Source: Eopsaltria australis
Lineage: Eukaryota; Chordata; Aves; Passeriformes; Petroicidae
DNA length: 64,000 nucleotides
NCBI GenBank assembly: GCA_034509425.1
Contig: JAVTVJ010000033.1
Coordinates: 5,019,001 to 5,083,000 of the forward strand
Direction: 5' to 3'
Shown one piece after another: positions 1-12,185 of the stretch. Position 1 is the first letter of the stretch. Each line of letters opens with the position of its first letter. Position numbers and translations under genes: made by a program. The notes under the pieces are model-generated. The model was not told where the DNA came from and did not search any database. It saw only the letters and a list, made by a program, of their open reading frames with translations.

Positions 1-3000
1 TTCATGGCATTAATGTAAAAGATTTTTTCCCTTTGTCTAATTTTATATAACTAATATTAATATATTAATAGCCTATAGAAGGCACAGTAAAATAACACAT
101 GAAAAAAGGGATTGAAAAACAGGTTGAAAATGGCAACAAAATTAATGAGGATACAGCAACATAAAAGAGAACCCTTGAAGTGATCAAGGAGAAAGTCAGT
201 GACACAAACATGAAGACTCCCTAGAAACATACCTCATAATGTCTTTTTCCAGTCTTCTGCAAATGAAAAATTATCACATAGGGATTTCATGCACAGTTGT
301 GAGAAGAATACTGTCAACTTTGCTAGGCTGATTTGCACCGAATTTGACTGCCAAATGATTGTGAAAAACTAGTCAGCTACTCACAGCTCAAGGTGATTAC
401 CCATAACGAGCTTCACTGCAGAAAAAATAACATCAAGTGCTCCAGACAGAGCAAGTCACTGAAATCACTCAAAATATCTATAAGCCTGAAAGTCTGATAA
501 TTTTACATGGGAGAGCTAAATGGCTCATAGAAACTCTGTTCCAGACTATGGATCTCTGTTAGAGCTCTGCTTAGTCCTGCATTACTATACACTGACTGTA
601 TGTGAAGTTTTCACTGCCAGCTGTCTAGGAAATTGAGTGCCTTTCAAACAGTCCAACTAGATTACTGTTGCTTACAATATGTACTGCTATATGTTACGGT
701 TCTTAAGCTAATACAAAACGTGATAGCCCAAGAGAAAAAGTGAATATTTAAATATAAGTATCTCACATATTCTGTTCCTTCCTATTTTATATTGATGGAA
801 AGAGAAGGCATTGTTACCCATCCAAAGACTCAATATATCATGACCTATTTATACCAGTTACTGACTCCTATTCAGATGACAGCAGTCTTAAATCCCACAA
901 ATAATATGAATCATAGGAAAAGATAACATGTATTTGGGTCATGGACTAGCACAACAAGGCCACAAACAGGATGCAAGGCCAAGATGGGAGGTGCAGTTTT
1001 GACCTTAGAGTGGTCCAAATTATTGGCAGAGCAGAAAGTATACATCAACAGAAGTGTGTCACATCCTTACAGAGAAGAGAGTAAGGACTTACATCCTTCC
1101 CACATTTTATAAACGTTTTCTCTTCTCAGCTAGCAAGTGCAACAAGAAGTCTGGTGACTGAAAGAAAGGACACCATAAAAATCCTTGCTCATTCAGAATG
1201 ATTGAATGAGTCCTTACCAGACTTGTCCCAAAATGGTATCTTGAACCACAGTCTACTTACTTATTAAAAGTCTTTGTGGATTTTCATCATTTTTTTCTTA
1301 TAATAAGGAATATTTAATGATGGATACATAAGGTAAGAAAATTTCATAATGTCAAATATGCCAAAAAATTATTTACCAAATTCAGTCGGTATTTCTTTGC
1401 ATCAAAGATCACTGAATAGGACCCCTAGGTTCTACCTTCTTGACAGCAAATAGTGTAATTTTGCAAGAGTATTGTAGGAATATAACTGTTTTCTTTTGGA
1501 ATACTGCTGCTTTTCTATCTTGTGAGAGACAGAATGAATTCAAAGGTCTCAGCTGTTCAAGTAAGCATACTTGCTTCCTATAGCTGCTCATTTTCCTGGA
1601 GAGCATGTAATTTCTTTGAAGGAGCTGCTAAATTGTAACAAACAGTATTTCTGAAAAGTCACAATGAAACATGAGATTTTAAAATGCCATTAGATAGTCT
1701 GGGAACTTGTCAGATTCCACACAATTCATTGCCCCATCCAATGATGCATATTTGGCCCACAGTGTACTCATGCTTATTGTTTGTAAAAGGAAGACAATTT
1801 TTCCTCCTGTGTTTCTGATCTTTATTCTTATAATCGAATACTCTTTCCAATTGCACTGAATTATGCAAAATTATCCCTTGTGAACAACGTCAGAAAGCTT
1901 TTGTCCGTCTCGTGGAGTGAGATATTTGACACAGTTTATAGTCAGCTTGTGTTTCCAAACTCTACTTAAATAAGAAAAGACTAGATTAAAAAAAAAACAG
2001 TTTAAGAGCAGGAAAAAAATTCCTGAGTTCTATTTTTTGTATCTCAGGATTAGCTATTGTATCTAATCAGTAATTAAATATAGCTTAATACAAAGAACAG
2101 CTTCTCTAGACAAGGTCAAAGATTTCCTTCTCAGTACTGGAACTCAGCACTTGTGGGCGAAAAAGGTGTTGATAAGTGACTGAAAAAAGGTAGGATAGCT
2201 TAAACTTCATTATACTTTCTGATCCTTGCTACCACTTTCCTGCAAGGTTTATCCAGCTTGAAATATCATTGTTATTTTAAGATCACTAATTAGTTTCCTT
2301 ATTAAAAAGTCACTCAATCCAGGAAGGCATTTCTTTCACTTTAATTACATAATGACTATTTTCGGTGATTGGCAAAAGTTCTTCCAAACCCTATATTCAA
2401 TCTGTATTCAATCAGGGACAGTCTGTACTGCTTACATAGCATTACCTCATCTCACTAGCTTTTACAGCAGTTACAAACTATCTATTGAGATTTTAGGATG
2501 TAATTTCCTATGAATGACAGAAACTGATAACAATCCCAATCATGAAATTGGGAATGATATTCACTTGCTTTTTAGAATATTGAAAACATATGCTACATAA
2601 ATACACAAATAATTGAATATTTTTGTTTAAGAAGCACTCAATGCCAGTACCCTGCTGGAAAGCAATAGCAGTGTACATTGTTATTTAGCTGCACCATCTA
2701 CCCTTCCTACAAGATCAACATTGTTCACAAAAGATCAATAGAACCATTATAAAATGTGTTTGCTATAATTAAGGAGGCAGGAGTCCTATATTTATGCTGC
2801 AGGATGCATTAAAATACCAACAGACATCAGGACTGAGTTAGCACTCTCTCAGCTACACCAGTTATTCCTCACTAAACCATGTTTTATTTATTTATTTGCT
2901 TCAATTTCTACTCCCTCATTAAGAACCCCTTGCTCCAAATTTAAAAGCCCTGCAGGAAATACATTATTTCACATCCTTTAGTGAAGAAAGTGAATTTAAA

Positions 3001-3582
3001 GAACATGGAGTGGAAGAAAAAGGTAAGGACTATACTCAAAGTTCCTTAGAAAACAAAGTGGGAAATTTCTTCAAAAGTAAATAGACATCAAAATAGAGGG
3101 GTCTGTGGGAGGAAGAAGGTAATCAAACAATAATTTATGTTTAGATAAAAATGCACATACATCCCATACACATATATTTATATAACTTTACACATGAAAA
3201 GGATATTATGACCATCAGTAGCCATTTTATTCCTGCAAAGCACTTACCTGACTTTTATATTTTTGTGGGGTTGAAACTTTAAGATGGAAAACTGTGATTT
3301 CCATTTCACTTACTCAACAACTTGTGTCAATAATAATTCTTACAATGTTCTCCAAAAATGTGTTTATCAGGAAAATGATGTTGATTCTTATCCACTCTGC
3401 CTCTGATGCACACTCAGTCAGGTTGGTACATGTTAAATACTACTGAATTATATCCCAACCAATCTGAATAAGCACTTAGTCATAAAAAGACTGAAGTACA
3501 CCATGACAGAGTGTTGGACAATAATACACCAAGAAGCAGAATATTTACAAAACTGTAATTATTTTATATTATATATTAGTAG
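1..3582. other. AT-rich non-coding sequence, no feature seen
   Basis: I find no gene, repeat family member or RNA gene in this stretch. Stop codons are frequent in all frames. Short A runs and short TAAT-type words occur at the level expected of AT-rich avian intergenic or intronic DNA. Confidence 0.6.
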
Positions 3583-3589
3583 TGTTAAG
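3583..3589. repeat. Left copy of a 7-bp direct repeat flanking the CR1 composite
   Basis: TGTTAAG lies directly before the CR1 terminal octamers and recurs at 4553-4559, just past the far end of the CR1 sequence. The placement fits a target-site duplication from a single insertion. CR1 often leaves no duplication or only a very short one, and 7 bp in AT-rich DNA could be chance. Confidence 0.45.
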
Positions 3590-4150
3590 TATCACAGAAT
3601 CACAGAATGACTTGTGTTGGAACGACCTTAAAGCTCATGTAGTTCCTAACCCCTTGCCATGGGCAGGGACACCTCCCACTAGACCAAACTGGTCCTTAAG
3701 AGTCCCTTCCAACACAGAAGATTAAAAATCTTGAGGGATGGTGCATCCACAGCTTCCTGGGGCAACCAGTTCCAATGCTTCACCACCCTCACAGTAAAGC
3801 ATTTCTTTGTAATACCTTATCTAAACCTCTCTTTTTTCAGTTTAAAATTGTCCCCTGTCCTGTCACTACACACTCTTGAGCAAAGTTCTTCTCCATCTTT
3901 CTTGTAGGCTCCTTTCAGGTACTGGAAGGCTGCAATTAGGCCATCTTAAAGCCTTCTCTTCTCCAGGCTGAACAACCCCAACTGTCTCAGCCCTTCCTCA
4001 CAGGAGAGGTGCTCCATCCTTCTAATCTTCTTGGTGGCCCCTCCTTTGGGCTCACTCCAACAGGTTGATATCCTTCCTGGACAGGGGACCCAAGCAGAGT
4101 GGCAAAATCACCTCCCTCACTCTGCTGGCCACACAACTATATAGAGCTGT
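3590..4150 (-). mobile_element. CR1 LINE, 3'-terminal fragment (minus strand)
   Basis: The plus strand starts with two CACAGAAT octamers. These are the reverse complement of the ATTCTGTG repeats that end avian CR1 elements. The sequence then follows the CR1 tail in reverse: GGGCAGGGACACCTCCCACTAG, the 'CATCCACAGCTTCCTGGGGCAACC' stretch, the 'CTTCTCCAGGCTGAACAACCCCAACTGTCTCAGCC' stretch, and 'CTGCTGGCCACAC' near 4123. It covers the end of ORF2 and the 3' UTR, is several per cent diverged with small gaps, and has no open frame. It is a dead, 5'-truncated copy. It abuts an oppositely oriented CR1 piece at roughly 4150-4182. Confidence 0.93.
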
Positions 4151-4181
4151 ACAATACTGTATTGTTCCAATGTAAAAAAAA

Positions 4182-4552
4182 GACACTTTACAAGAGATGA
4201 AAGCAGAACAAGCTACACAAGGAGCAGTTTGGAAGCACTTCTAGGGCACAGAGGGCTGGTGTTAGGAGAGCAAAAACCCACCTAAAACTAACACTTGCAG
4301 GGGACATCAGAACAACAAGAATTTCTATCGCCATGCGGGTAGTGAAAGGGTGAACAAGAAAAATTTGGTACTGTTACTGAATAGTGCAGGTATCTTAGGG
4401 ACAGCAGGCACAAGTAAGGCTGAGGTACTGAATGCTCTCTTTGCCTGAGCCTTCACTGACAAACGCTTCTAGGTCTCTGTGAAGAGGGATGGTGTTCACA
4501 GTGGAAAGCAACAACCAACACTGGATAAGGATCGAATCAGGGATATATGTCT
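4182..4552 (+). mobile_element. CR1 LINE, internal ORF2 fragment (plus strand)
   Basis: Read on the plus strand, this matches the CR1 ORF2 linker between the endonuclease and reverse-transcriptase domains. Translation around 4412-4460 gives KAEVLNALFA then a stop then AFTDK, the familiar CR1 'KAEVLNA-FASVFT' motif broken by a nonsense codon. Upstream lie 'GGAGCAGTTTGGAAGCA', 'GGGCTGGTGTTAGGAGAGC' and 'GGGACATCAGAACAACAAG', all in CR1 order. Stops and frameshifts show it is a pseudogene fragment. It points the opposite way to the CR1 tail at 3590-4150 and comes from a more upstream part of the element, as in a twin-primed 5' inversion. Confidence 0.88.
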
Positions 4553-4559
4553 TGTTAAG
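4553..4559. repeat. Right copy of the 7-bp direct repeat
   Basis: TGTTAAG, identical to 3583-4559's left partner at 3583-3589. Together the two bracket both CR1 pieces, which supports one insertion event, not two. The exact right edge of the CR1 sequence is uncertain by a few bases. Confidence 0.45.
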
Positions 4560-7500
4560 AATTACTCTCTTCCTTTAAGTCTGAAACTGTCACACTAAAA
4601 CTAAATTGAGACATAAAGATATCAAATAGTGATATTATTTCTTTTCCTCTGCATGTTTTATTCTAATTAGAGTACATTTAGAACACTTTAGCTTCATGGC
4701 ATAAGTTCATAATTAAACACACCTAAAAATATCAGGGAAAATTAATTTAAACCAGATCTATTTTTAAATATCAGGTTTAAAAGTGAATAATGAAACAGAA
4801 AAAAAAAAACTAGGATTCCTTGAAAATGCTTAAATTGGAACTGAAGTTTAACAGTGTATTTGTTGCACATGTAACAGCCAACATACTGCAGAAACATAAA
4901 ATAAACCACTCTTCAGTTACCCATTCAGAAAAAGGGTTTTCAAATAATAAATTAAATGTACAATTACAATGGAATTTTGGTGATATATTTAAGAACTGAA
5001 GAACTTTTTGAAAGTAACCCAGCAGGTTCCTAGTAAATGATCTGCAATATGCAAGCCAGACTAGTTGAGCTAAAATCCAACAAAGCATTAAGTGTACCAA
5101 GGGAAAAAAATGAAGAAAAAAAGAAGCAATTGAGAATGGTAAGCAAAACCTCACATTTAGGAAAGTCAGTCTTGTATTTCAAAGCCCAACTACAGAGATT
5201 ATTCACATTTCATTACTGTCCATATTTTCATCATGCAGTATTCAAACCAGACACAATTTTAAGTCGCTATTCACAAAGCAGAAGGAATGCAGAAACATTC
5301 TAGTATGGATCACATTTTTCAGATGTTCTCTGCCTGTTTCTCAGGTTTCAATGGTTCATAATCATTGTATTTGAATGTTATGCTCTTGTTCTGTCCAAGT
5401 TGCCGTGGGTACGCATTTAAAAAAATTCTCATCAAAACATACTTTGAACAGTAATGGGATCTGCCTTGCTACTTCCTCACCTACATTTATTGCCTTGCCA
5501 AACATTTATTTCACAGAAGGAAAATGCAATGAAAGGTTTCAAATGGCAGTAGAATAACAGCTCTACAGATCTGCATCACAGATCACTGTGATTTCCTTGA
5601 TACTATGCTTAAAATAAATTAAGGCAAGAAACGTAGGCATTTGTAACTTTACAACCAGATGAACACAAATGTCATTTTGGTCCAAAGAATGTGTTGAAGA
5701 ATACATCATATATATTCATTGATAACTAAAGGGTTTCGTTCCATTTGCTGCTAAATAGATTAACACTACTAAAGAACTGAAGTGTTTTAAGTGTAGTGAA
5801 CATACTATTTGTATCATACCATTTTACGAACTTAGCTTTACACCACAGAATTAACTCCATTTAGATATTTAATATGAAATACGACCTTACCACAGTGCTA
5901 AAAAAACCCCAGCTTCCTGTGCAGCATATTCCCACAGAAATTTATTTCTGAAACAGGTGAAATACAACACTGTAATACTGAGATCTGATTAAAATAAGTG
6001 ATTGCCTGTCTAAATATGGAAACTAGCTGTATTTTAGCTCTGAGTTCAAATTTACCTCATGCTAAATAAAACTGTAATACCTTTCTAAGCACCCCACACA
6101 ATCTACAAGCAGATGTATTTCAGCAGCTGTTACAGATGTGATTGGACGTGTAAGAAAACAGTTCATTTTTTTCTTTGCATATGTTTAGAAATTTATGAAA
6201 AAAGAAAGCTAATGGAAATATGATTTATTTTTGTAGATTTCAATAACGTATTGGGGTCTTGTAATTAGGGATATTCTGAGCATACACACAAAAACCCCCC
6301 AGTTCATTATCTGCACAAATACATGTGCACATCCACACAAGTGTTCATTTTAGACTTTATTTGGACCTTAGGAAAGTGAATGTGACTAGAATGAAGGTGA
6401 CATTTTGAAGTAAGTTGATTCACAAACCTTCACTATGTAAGATAAGAATATAATGAACATTAAAATCATCTTTCTATACCATCTTAAGATTTCTTTTCTG
6501 CCAACTTTGCACCATAAACAATTGCAAGCTTCAAGGGGCGAAAAGATAATAAATAGGAAGACAAGGAGACATTCAGTATGACTGAAAAGCTTGAGAGTTT
6601 TTTACTAAGATTAGTGTTCTTTTGTTCATTTTAAATCCACAAAAATCTAACTCACTCTGAAATTTTAAAATCTATGAAGTTCAAAGAAGTACCAAAGCCA
6701 AGTTTTATTCCTTCATGAATAAATAAAATCCATTAATAAAATGGAGGGGAAAATGGTACAGTAACCTACAATTGACATTTACTCTGTATCTGTTTAGAGC
6801 ACAATTCTACTTTTCCTGTTCTGTTGATGGAAAAAAATCAAATCCATCAAATCATTGATAGTCTTAGAGATTTCACTTCACTCCCATTAATGATCTGGTA
6901 ATCATCAAAAGAAAAAATAATTAGTGCCAAGATTAAAAATCAAAAGTGTTATTTGAAAATATTAGTTATTTCATGGGCAGAAATCAATAGCCTTTGACTT
7001 TCACCAAGCATGAGCCACCTAATCTTTCAAAATCAAAGTACCAGAACACATCTGGAAAAAACAGATTATTTTTCCCGAAAGGAATTCCAATCTGTTTACT
7101 GGATTTTTCTCTTTTGTTTTGCTTTGTTTGATTCAGAAGAAAGGAAAAAGTTGCACAATGGATTTCTCTTTCACTGTGAACTAGAATCAAGAAGTGAAAC
7201 AGTGTTGCATAACACAAAACTCTCCCTTATCCTCCCATGGAGCACGAGGGGGAGTTTTGGGTGAGGAATGAATTCAGAATTATGTCCTCAGGCTTTACTC
7301 ACCTCTTATTTGGAGCTCCAGTGTAATTGTAACTGACTTTAAAAAGGCCAAAAACCTGCTTCTGCAGCAGTCCTTTGACTGTAGAGCTTCTTATTCATGC
7401 TCTTCAAAATCGTATTAATGCCAGTATATTTTCAAAGGGAGATTGAAATCTTCCTTCAATTCCAGCATTCATAGGGTCCTCTCACATGACCCTGTTCAGT

Positions 7501-8324
7501 TCTCTTTTAAAAAGAGCAGTAATGGCTGGACTATGGCTTTGATCCTGCCACCATTTTTTTATATTCTAGCAGTTCAGAATTGATATAGTTTCAGGGGCTG
7601 CTTTGAGAGTCTTTTTGTAGTCGGGAGCTCAATAATTCCTGCATTTAGGCTGCAAGAGGATCAAACCACAGCAATCTTTCAGGCAAGATCCTTATCCTGA
7701 TACAGGTACAGTCTAATTCCAGCCATGAACTCATAATAAACTCCAATACTTTGTCTTTCATCTAATTCTTCTATAAAAGCTTCTTTCCCTTAAAGAGCAT
7801 ATCCTAAATATATGTGAGTTACAGTTCCTTTCACATTTACTGAAAACTGATCTCACAAGCTTGGACAGGGGAATTTCTGAATAAGAGAGACATTGTATGG
7901 GGAAGAATCTATAAACTCAGCCACAGAGGAGAAAAATATTCTCTTTGAAATCCTTTCTTTGTTTTAGGCATAAAACCTGCACAGCAATTTTAGAGTTTAT
8001 TCTTTAAATCCAAGGTCATGTAGCCATAGCAGCTAGTTCATGCTCAGAGGGGAGGTAATCATCCTCTGTTCTTCTCAGCAAGTGCTCTTTGCTGAGGTCA
8101 AAGAAATGGGGCAATGTAACACTGGAATCCATTACAAATTAGCATAATGTCACCACCTCTCTCTGTGACATTTAAAATGAGCACAGATGAAGGACAGCGT
8201 GGAAAACAATGCAATTACAAGTATCTGGATCCAACAGTAGTTCTGGAAAAGAACAAGGAACTGGAATTGCCTGTAATGAATCCTTTAACAAACTCCAGCA
8301 TTGCCTTCTTTCTCTGACATACCA
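4560..8324. other. AT-rich non-coding sequence, no feature seen
   Basis: No gene or recognisable repeat. The largest open frame is 114 codons on the minus strand (4810-5154). It is overlapped by an unrelated frame on the other strand and its hydrophobic, low-information translation matches nothing I know. Confidence 0.55.
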
Positions 8325-8384
8325 TTAAACAAATAAATAAACTAAAAAACAAACAAACAAACCAAACCAACCAAACAAACAAAG
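8325..8384. repeat. A/C low-complexity tract (AAAC-type)
   Basis: Degenerate AAAC and AAACC words run for about 60 bp after a short AAAT stretch. It is one of several similar A/C (or, on the other strand, G/T) tracts in the window. Confidence 0.8.
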
Positions 8385-8960
8385 ATCCACCAAAGCCCAG
8401 AAATTACAGTCAGATACTCATTTTTGAAGGCAGGAAATCTGAATGAAACACCACTACAAGTTTTCATCATGTTCAAATACAAAAAGAGAAAATAGACATA
8501 AAGGTGACAAGAACACCATCTCGGTGCCACAATGCAACACCACTCTGAGCCAATTTGTGAAGATAAGACCTATCTCTGCCTATACACCGATATCTAATCA
8601 GACTTTAACACTTCTGAAAATCTGAAAAAGAGGGCACAAAATACAAAGGAAAGGGAAAAGAAACATACAAACCTCAGAAACAAAATGTGTTGCTTTTTCT
8701 TATATAGTCCAGTAGTAATTCCACAGTATTTTTAATCAGCTATGCTCAAAACTATGGGGAAGGAACAGAAATAGAGGACAAAGCGAGAAATCACTCAGCT
8801 CCTTTTCAGTAAAAATTGGCAACTTCCATTTCATCCTACATGTTCTAAGTTTTCTGGGGGAAAAAAAATCAAAACAAACAAGAACAAGTGGAAGTATATA
8901 AAAACTTGTGTCTTAACGTATTCTGAAAACATATTAAATTGTATTGTCTTTTCTGAAACA

Positions 8961-9105
8961 TGATAGCTAATTAGTTATTTGATTATCATAATCAGAAACA
9001 CTAATCATTGCAGTCTTGATGAAAATTCAGTGATTATCCCAAGAGGGTTACGGTCCAGTAAATGTGTTGACAGGCTATTTGCTATTGTAATGGCAATGCC
9101 TCACA
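8961..9105. promoter_or_regulatory. Homeodomain-site-rich stretch, candidate conserved non-coding element
   Basis: This stretch contains CTAATTAG (8967-8974) and a 15-bp palindrome of TGATTAT and ATAATCA around a central C (8980-8994). Further ATTA/TAAT cores follow at about 9000-9040, with TGACAGG-like and CAATG words after that. Such spacing is typical of developmental enhancers bound by homeodomain proteins. This is inference from motif density in an AT-rich background, with no alignment behind it. Confidence 0.28.
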
Positions 9106-9109
9106 ATAA

Positions 9110-10749
9110 CATATAGCAGAAAACAAAAGACAAATACAGATTAATACTATCCATAATACTTCAACACAAGAGGAAATGTAATGTGACCTTCAGGTCAAAT
9201 TACGTGCCTCCTAATCAAGCAAAATTTCATGTAACATCAGCTTTGCATTCAGAAGACTACAGTCTCCTAGTGAATGAAAATACAAATCCCACTAAAATAG
9301 CCAGCAACCAGTGCCAAGCCACATCAAGATGTCTCCTTAAAATTCCCTCATATTTCATTGAAAAAATTCATCTGTTTTATTTTGCACAAGTACAATCAAA
9401 ATATTGCAAGGAAAAATAAAGTGCATGAAACAGCATCTTTCCCCTTCATAAAGTTTTCCCTCTAAATCCTTCAAACACCTAGAAAACTATTTATTCTATA
9501 CAATCACTATTATATATCTTTACCTCTATATTAAAGTAATCTCCCTTTTGAGAAATACTTAGCAGTATCAGGCCTTTTCTTGTGAAAATAACAACAGAAA
9601 ACTGACATTTGCTAAACCACTTTTCCCCAAGAAGTTGCAGTTTGCTGGCCCACTTGAGGATTTATTTTTAACCCCATTCCTTCAGCCTATAATTTCTTAT
9701 TTCTACTTTCAATTTAACAAGCTGCAAGTGGAACTGCTCAGAGATGAAATAGTCATTGAGTTGCTTTAAAATACTAAATTACTATTATCTGCTCCGTGAG
9801 TTGGAACCCTTTTCTCTCCTTCACATTTGTGCCTTTTTATTTTTATTATTTTCAGCAGGTAATATTAAATGTCACCCAAGCTCTACAAAAATACCAATGC
9901 CATTACTTTTTTCTTTTTTTTTTTTGTCTCTTTCCCCTTCAAGACTAACAGCTGCCAGAACTGTGGCTGTCAAAACTGGCAGCTAGGAACTTTTCCCATA
10001 CTTGCCAAAGAGTTGATTTGAGATATGCAAATAACACTTCTCCAAAAATTGTCCAATGGATCCCAAGAGGCACAACTGAGGTTAGATATTTCCTTTACAA
10101 CTCTGTGAAGCCACTGTATCTTCCGATCTCCCAGAAATAGAAAACAAGAATTCAAGACAAAGAAATGTCATTTTCACAATGACTTTCCATAGAGTAGCTG
10201 TCTGTCACTCTACAGTGTAAACGTACATGGCTTCCATTGTCACAGTACCCAAGCAATCTAAATATTTCATGTACACATACTCTCACCACAAATACTGAAT
10301 GTAGAAAGAATATCGTTTTATTATAAGCATAAGGAACCAAGGCACAAAAATGCTAAATAAACCTGGTACAATAAACATAAGTGTTATGGATTCATATTAA
10401 TGAATAGGAAATGAGATCTCACAGAACATCTACTTCAGTGACAGAAAATAAAGAAAAGCAATTATACTTGATTCATTTGTCAGACATTTGGCAAATTTGA
10501 AGAAAACTCCAGAAAAGAAAATACATGTGGGTGTCTTATTGCAGACATTTACTGCCTGATAAGCTTTTATGATTTTTAGCCTCAAGTTAATCTATAGATT
10601 AACCCCATTTATTCTTCTCTTTCATTAAGTGGACAAGAAAAGTAGTATCATCATCCTGTTTGCAACAAATTTGTGCATAACAGAGACATCATATTTTCTC
10701 TGAGTCTTCCTTTATGTAAATGAAATAAAACAAATTCTATCAATATCTT
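9110..10749. other. Non-coding sequence, no feature seen
   Basis: AT-rich, with a T tract near 9908-9924 and no open frame or repeat family that I recognise. Confidence 0.5.
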
Positions 10750-11430
10750 TTACAGGTCATATCTTCAAAATCCCTAATCATTCTTACTCTTCCCTTTTGG
10801 ACTTTCTCTAGCATCCTCAACTCTTCCTTAAACTGTGATGACCAAAACTATACAACATACTAGTTATGACCTCAGAAGCAGTGATTTGAATAATTGTTTT
10901 TCACATCTCGCACACAGTAAACCTGTTCATATATTTTACAGGATTACATTGTTATCTCATGTTTCATTTCTGACTGACTATAACCTGATTAGCCAGGTAT
11001 CTTTATCTTGGGGCATTTAATTTCTCCTTTCTGAATGTAACATTTCCCACAAATCTTGAATGATTATCAACTTGTCATATTAAAGATGTTTTCCAAAATT
11101 TTGATCGCAAACAAGCCCTTTACACATTGTTAAAACCTTGATTTTATCTGCAACTTTTACAAGGATACATCAGTCAACCATCAACATCATAAATGAAAAT
11201 ACTGAAAGCAATATTCTGCCCAGGACAGACAAATGCAAGGCCTAATCTGAAGGGACACTAACAGTGACTGATTTCTTCTCATGCATCACAGGATAACGAT
11301 GAAACAGAGCCCAAGTTTGCCTACAGGAATGTCATGTGGGACAGGATGAAAGGGTGTACTAAACTCAAGGTGTGTTACATCTACAGATTTCTATGGATCT
11401 GTTACCTTGTCAAAAGCGCTCTAGAGGTAA
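10750..11430 (-). mobile_element. Ancient CR1/L3-like LINE relic (minus strand)
   Basis: On the plus strand the order of words follows the reverse complement of the ORF2 end of old amniote CR1/L3-type LINEs. The words are 'TTGGACTTTCTCTAGCA' (10798), 'GATGACCAAAACTATACAACATACTAG' (10838), 'TTTATCTGCAACTTTTAC' (11143), 'ATCATAAATGAAAATACTGAA' then 'CCCAGGACAGAC' (11187-11230), 'GGAATGTCATGTGGGACAG' (11326) and 'CTGTTACCTTGTCAAAA' (11399). Spacing between words agrees with the consensus to within tens of bases. Divergence is high, roughly a quarter to a third by eye, so this copy is much older than the other CR1 pieces here. No open frame survives. Confidence 0.72.
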
Positions 11431-11857
11431 ATTCACTTCTTGTACATATTAAATTCTTGTTCTAGACTATTTCCAAGGATTCAGCTCAGAGTGGTTATGA
11501 CAACATGGTTCTGCTTTTTTATTCTGAAGCCCAGAAATATATTTTCATCCTAGAACCCTCCTCCATGAGTTCTCAAAATGTAAAAGATACAGAGAAAGCT
11601 CTCAGTCATTAATTTTTAATTGTTTTCATTCATTTTATTTTTAAGGTCTTTCTTTTAGGCAGCCATACTTCTGCATGCACCTCCTCATAAGCCCTATATC
11701 CTCATGTTTCTCATGTACCTTATGTACTCATTAAAACATTTCCATTAGGTATTGTCAAATTATTCTGTATGATGGTTCATGAAGACTGAAGGAAACAGTA
11801 TTGAATTCTTCAGCCTTCTCTACACTGTCCTATATTTTCTCTCTTCTTTTTATTTAA

Positions 11858-11973
11858 GGCCTTGAGCAACCTGGTCTAGTGGGAGGTGCCCCTGCCCATA
11901 GCAGGGCAGGTTGGGACTAGGTGATCTTTAAGGTCCCTTCCAACCTCTTAACAGTTAATGATTATATGATTTT
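11858..11973 (+). mobile_element. CR1 LINE, 3' end (plus strand)
   Basis: GGCCTTGAGCAACCTGGTCTAG opens the last ~115 bp of the CR1 tail. It continues through GGGAGGTGCCCCTGCCCAT, GGTTGGGACTAGGTGATC and TTAAGGTCCCTTCCAACC, and ends in degenerate octamers (TGATTATATGATTTTA). It is a severely 5'-truncated, non-coding copy, fairly close to consensus, inserted beside the older LINE relic. Confidence 0.93.
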
Positions 11974-12151
11974 ATAATGGAAAAATATTACTTTCTATTT
12001 TTTATATGTGTATGAGATTGACTTAACCTTTAATGACTTTTTTCTTATCAAATTCTAATTAATGTAGAGCTTCCATTTTGCACTACTTTGTGTTATCTTT
12101 ATTTCCAGGTTACTTTCTTTATTCTTATGCCTATTTATGTATATATTTCTT

Positions 12152-12185
12152 CGGGGTTTTTTTGTTTGGTTGGGTGTTTTTTATG
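12152..12185. repeat. G/T low-complexity tract
   Basis: Runs of T broken by GG and GGG, the reverse-complement form of the A/C tracts elsewhere in the window. Confidence 0.7.

Noticed and set aside
4810..5154. 114-codon open frame, minus strand
   Set aside because: Hydrophobic translation without family resemblance, in ordinary AT-rich sequence.
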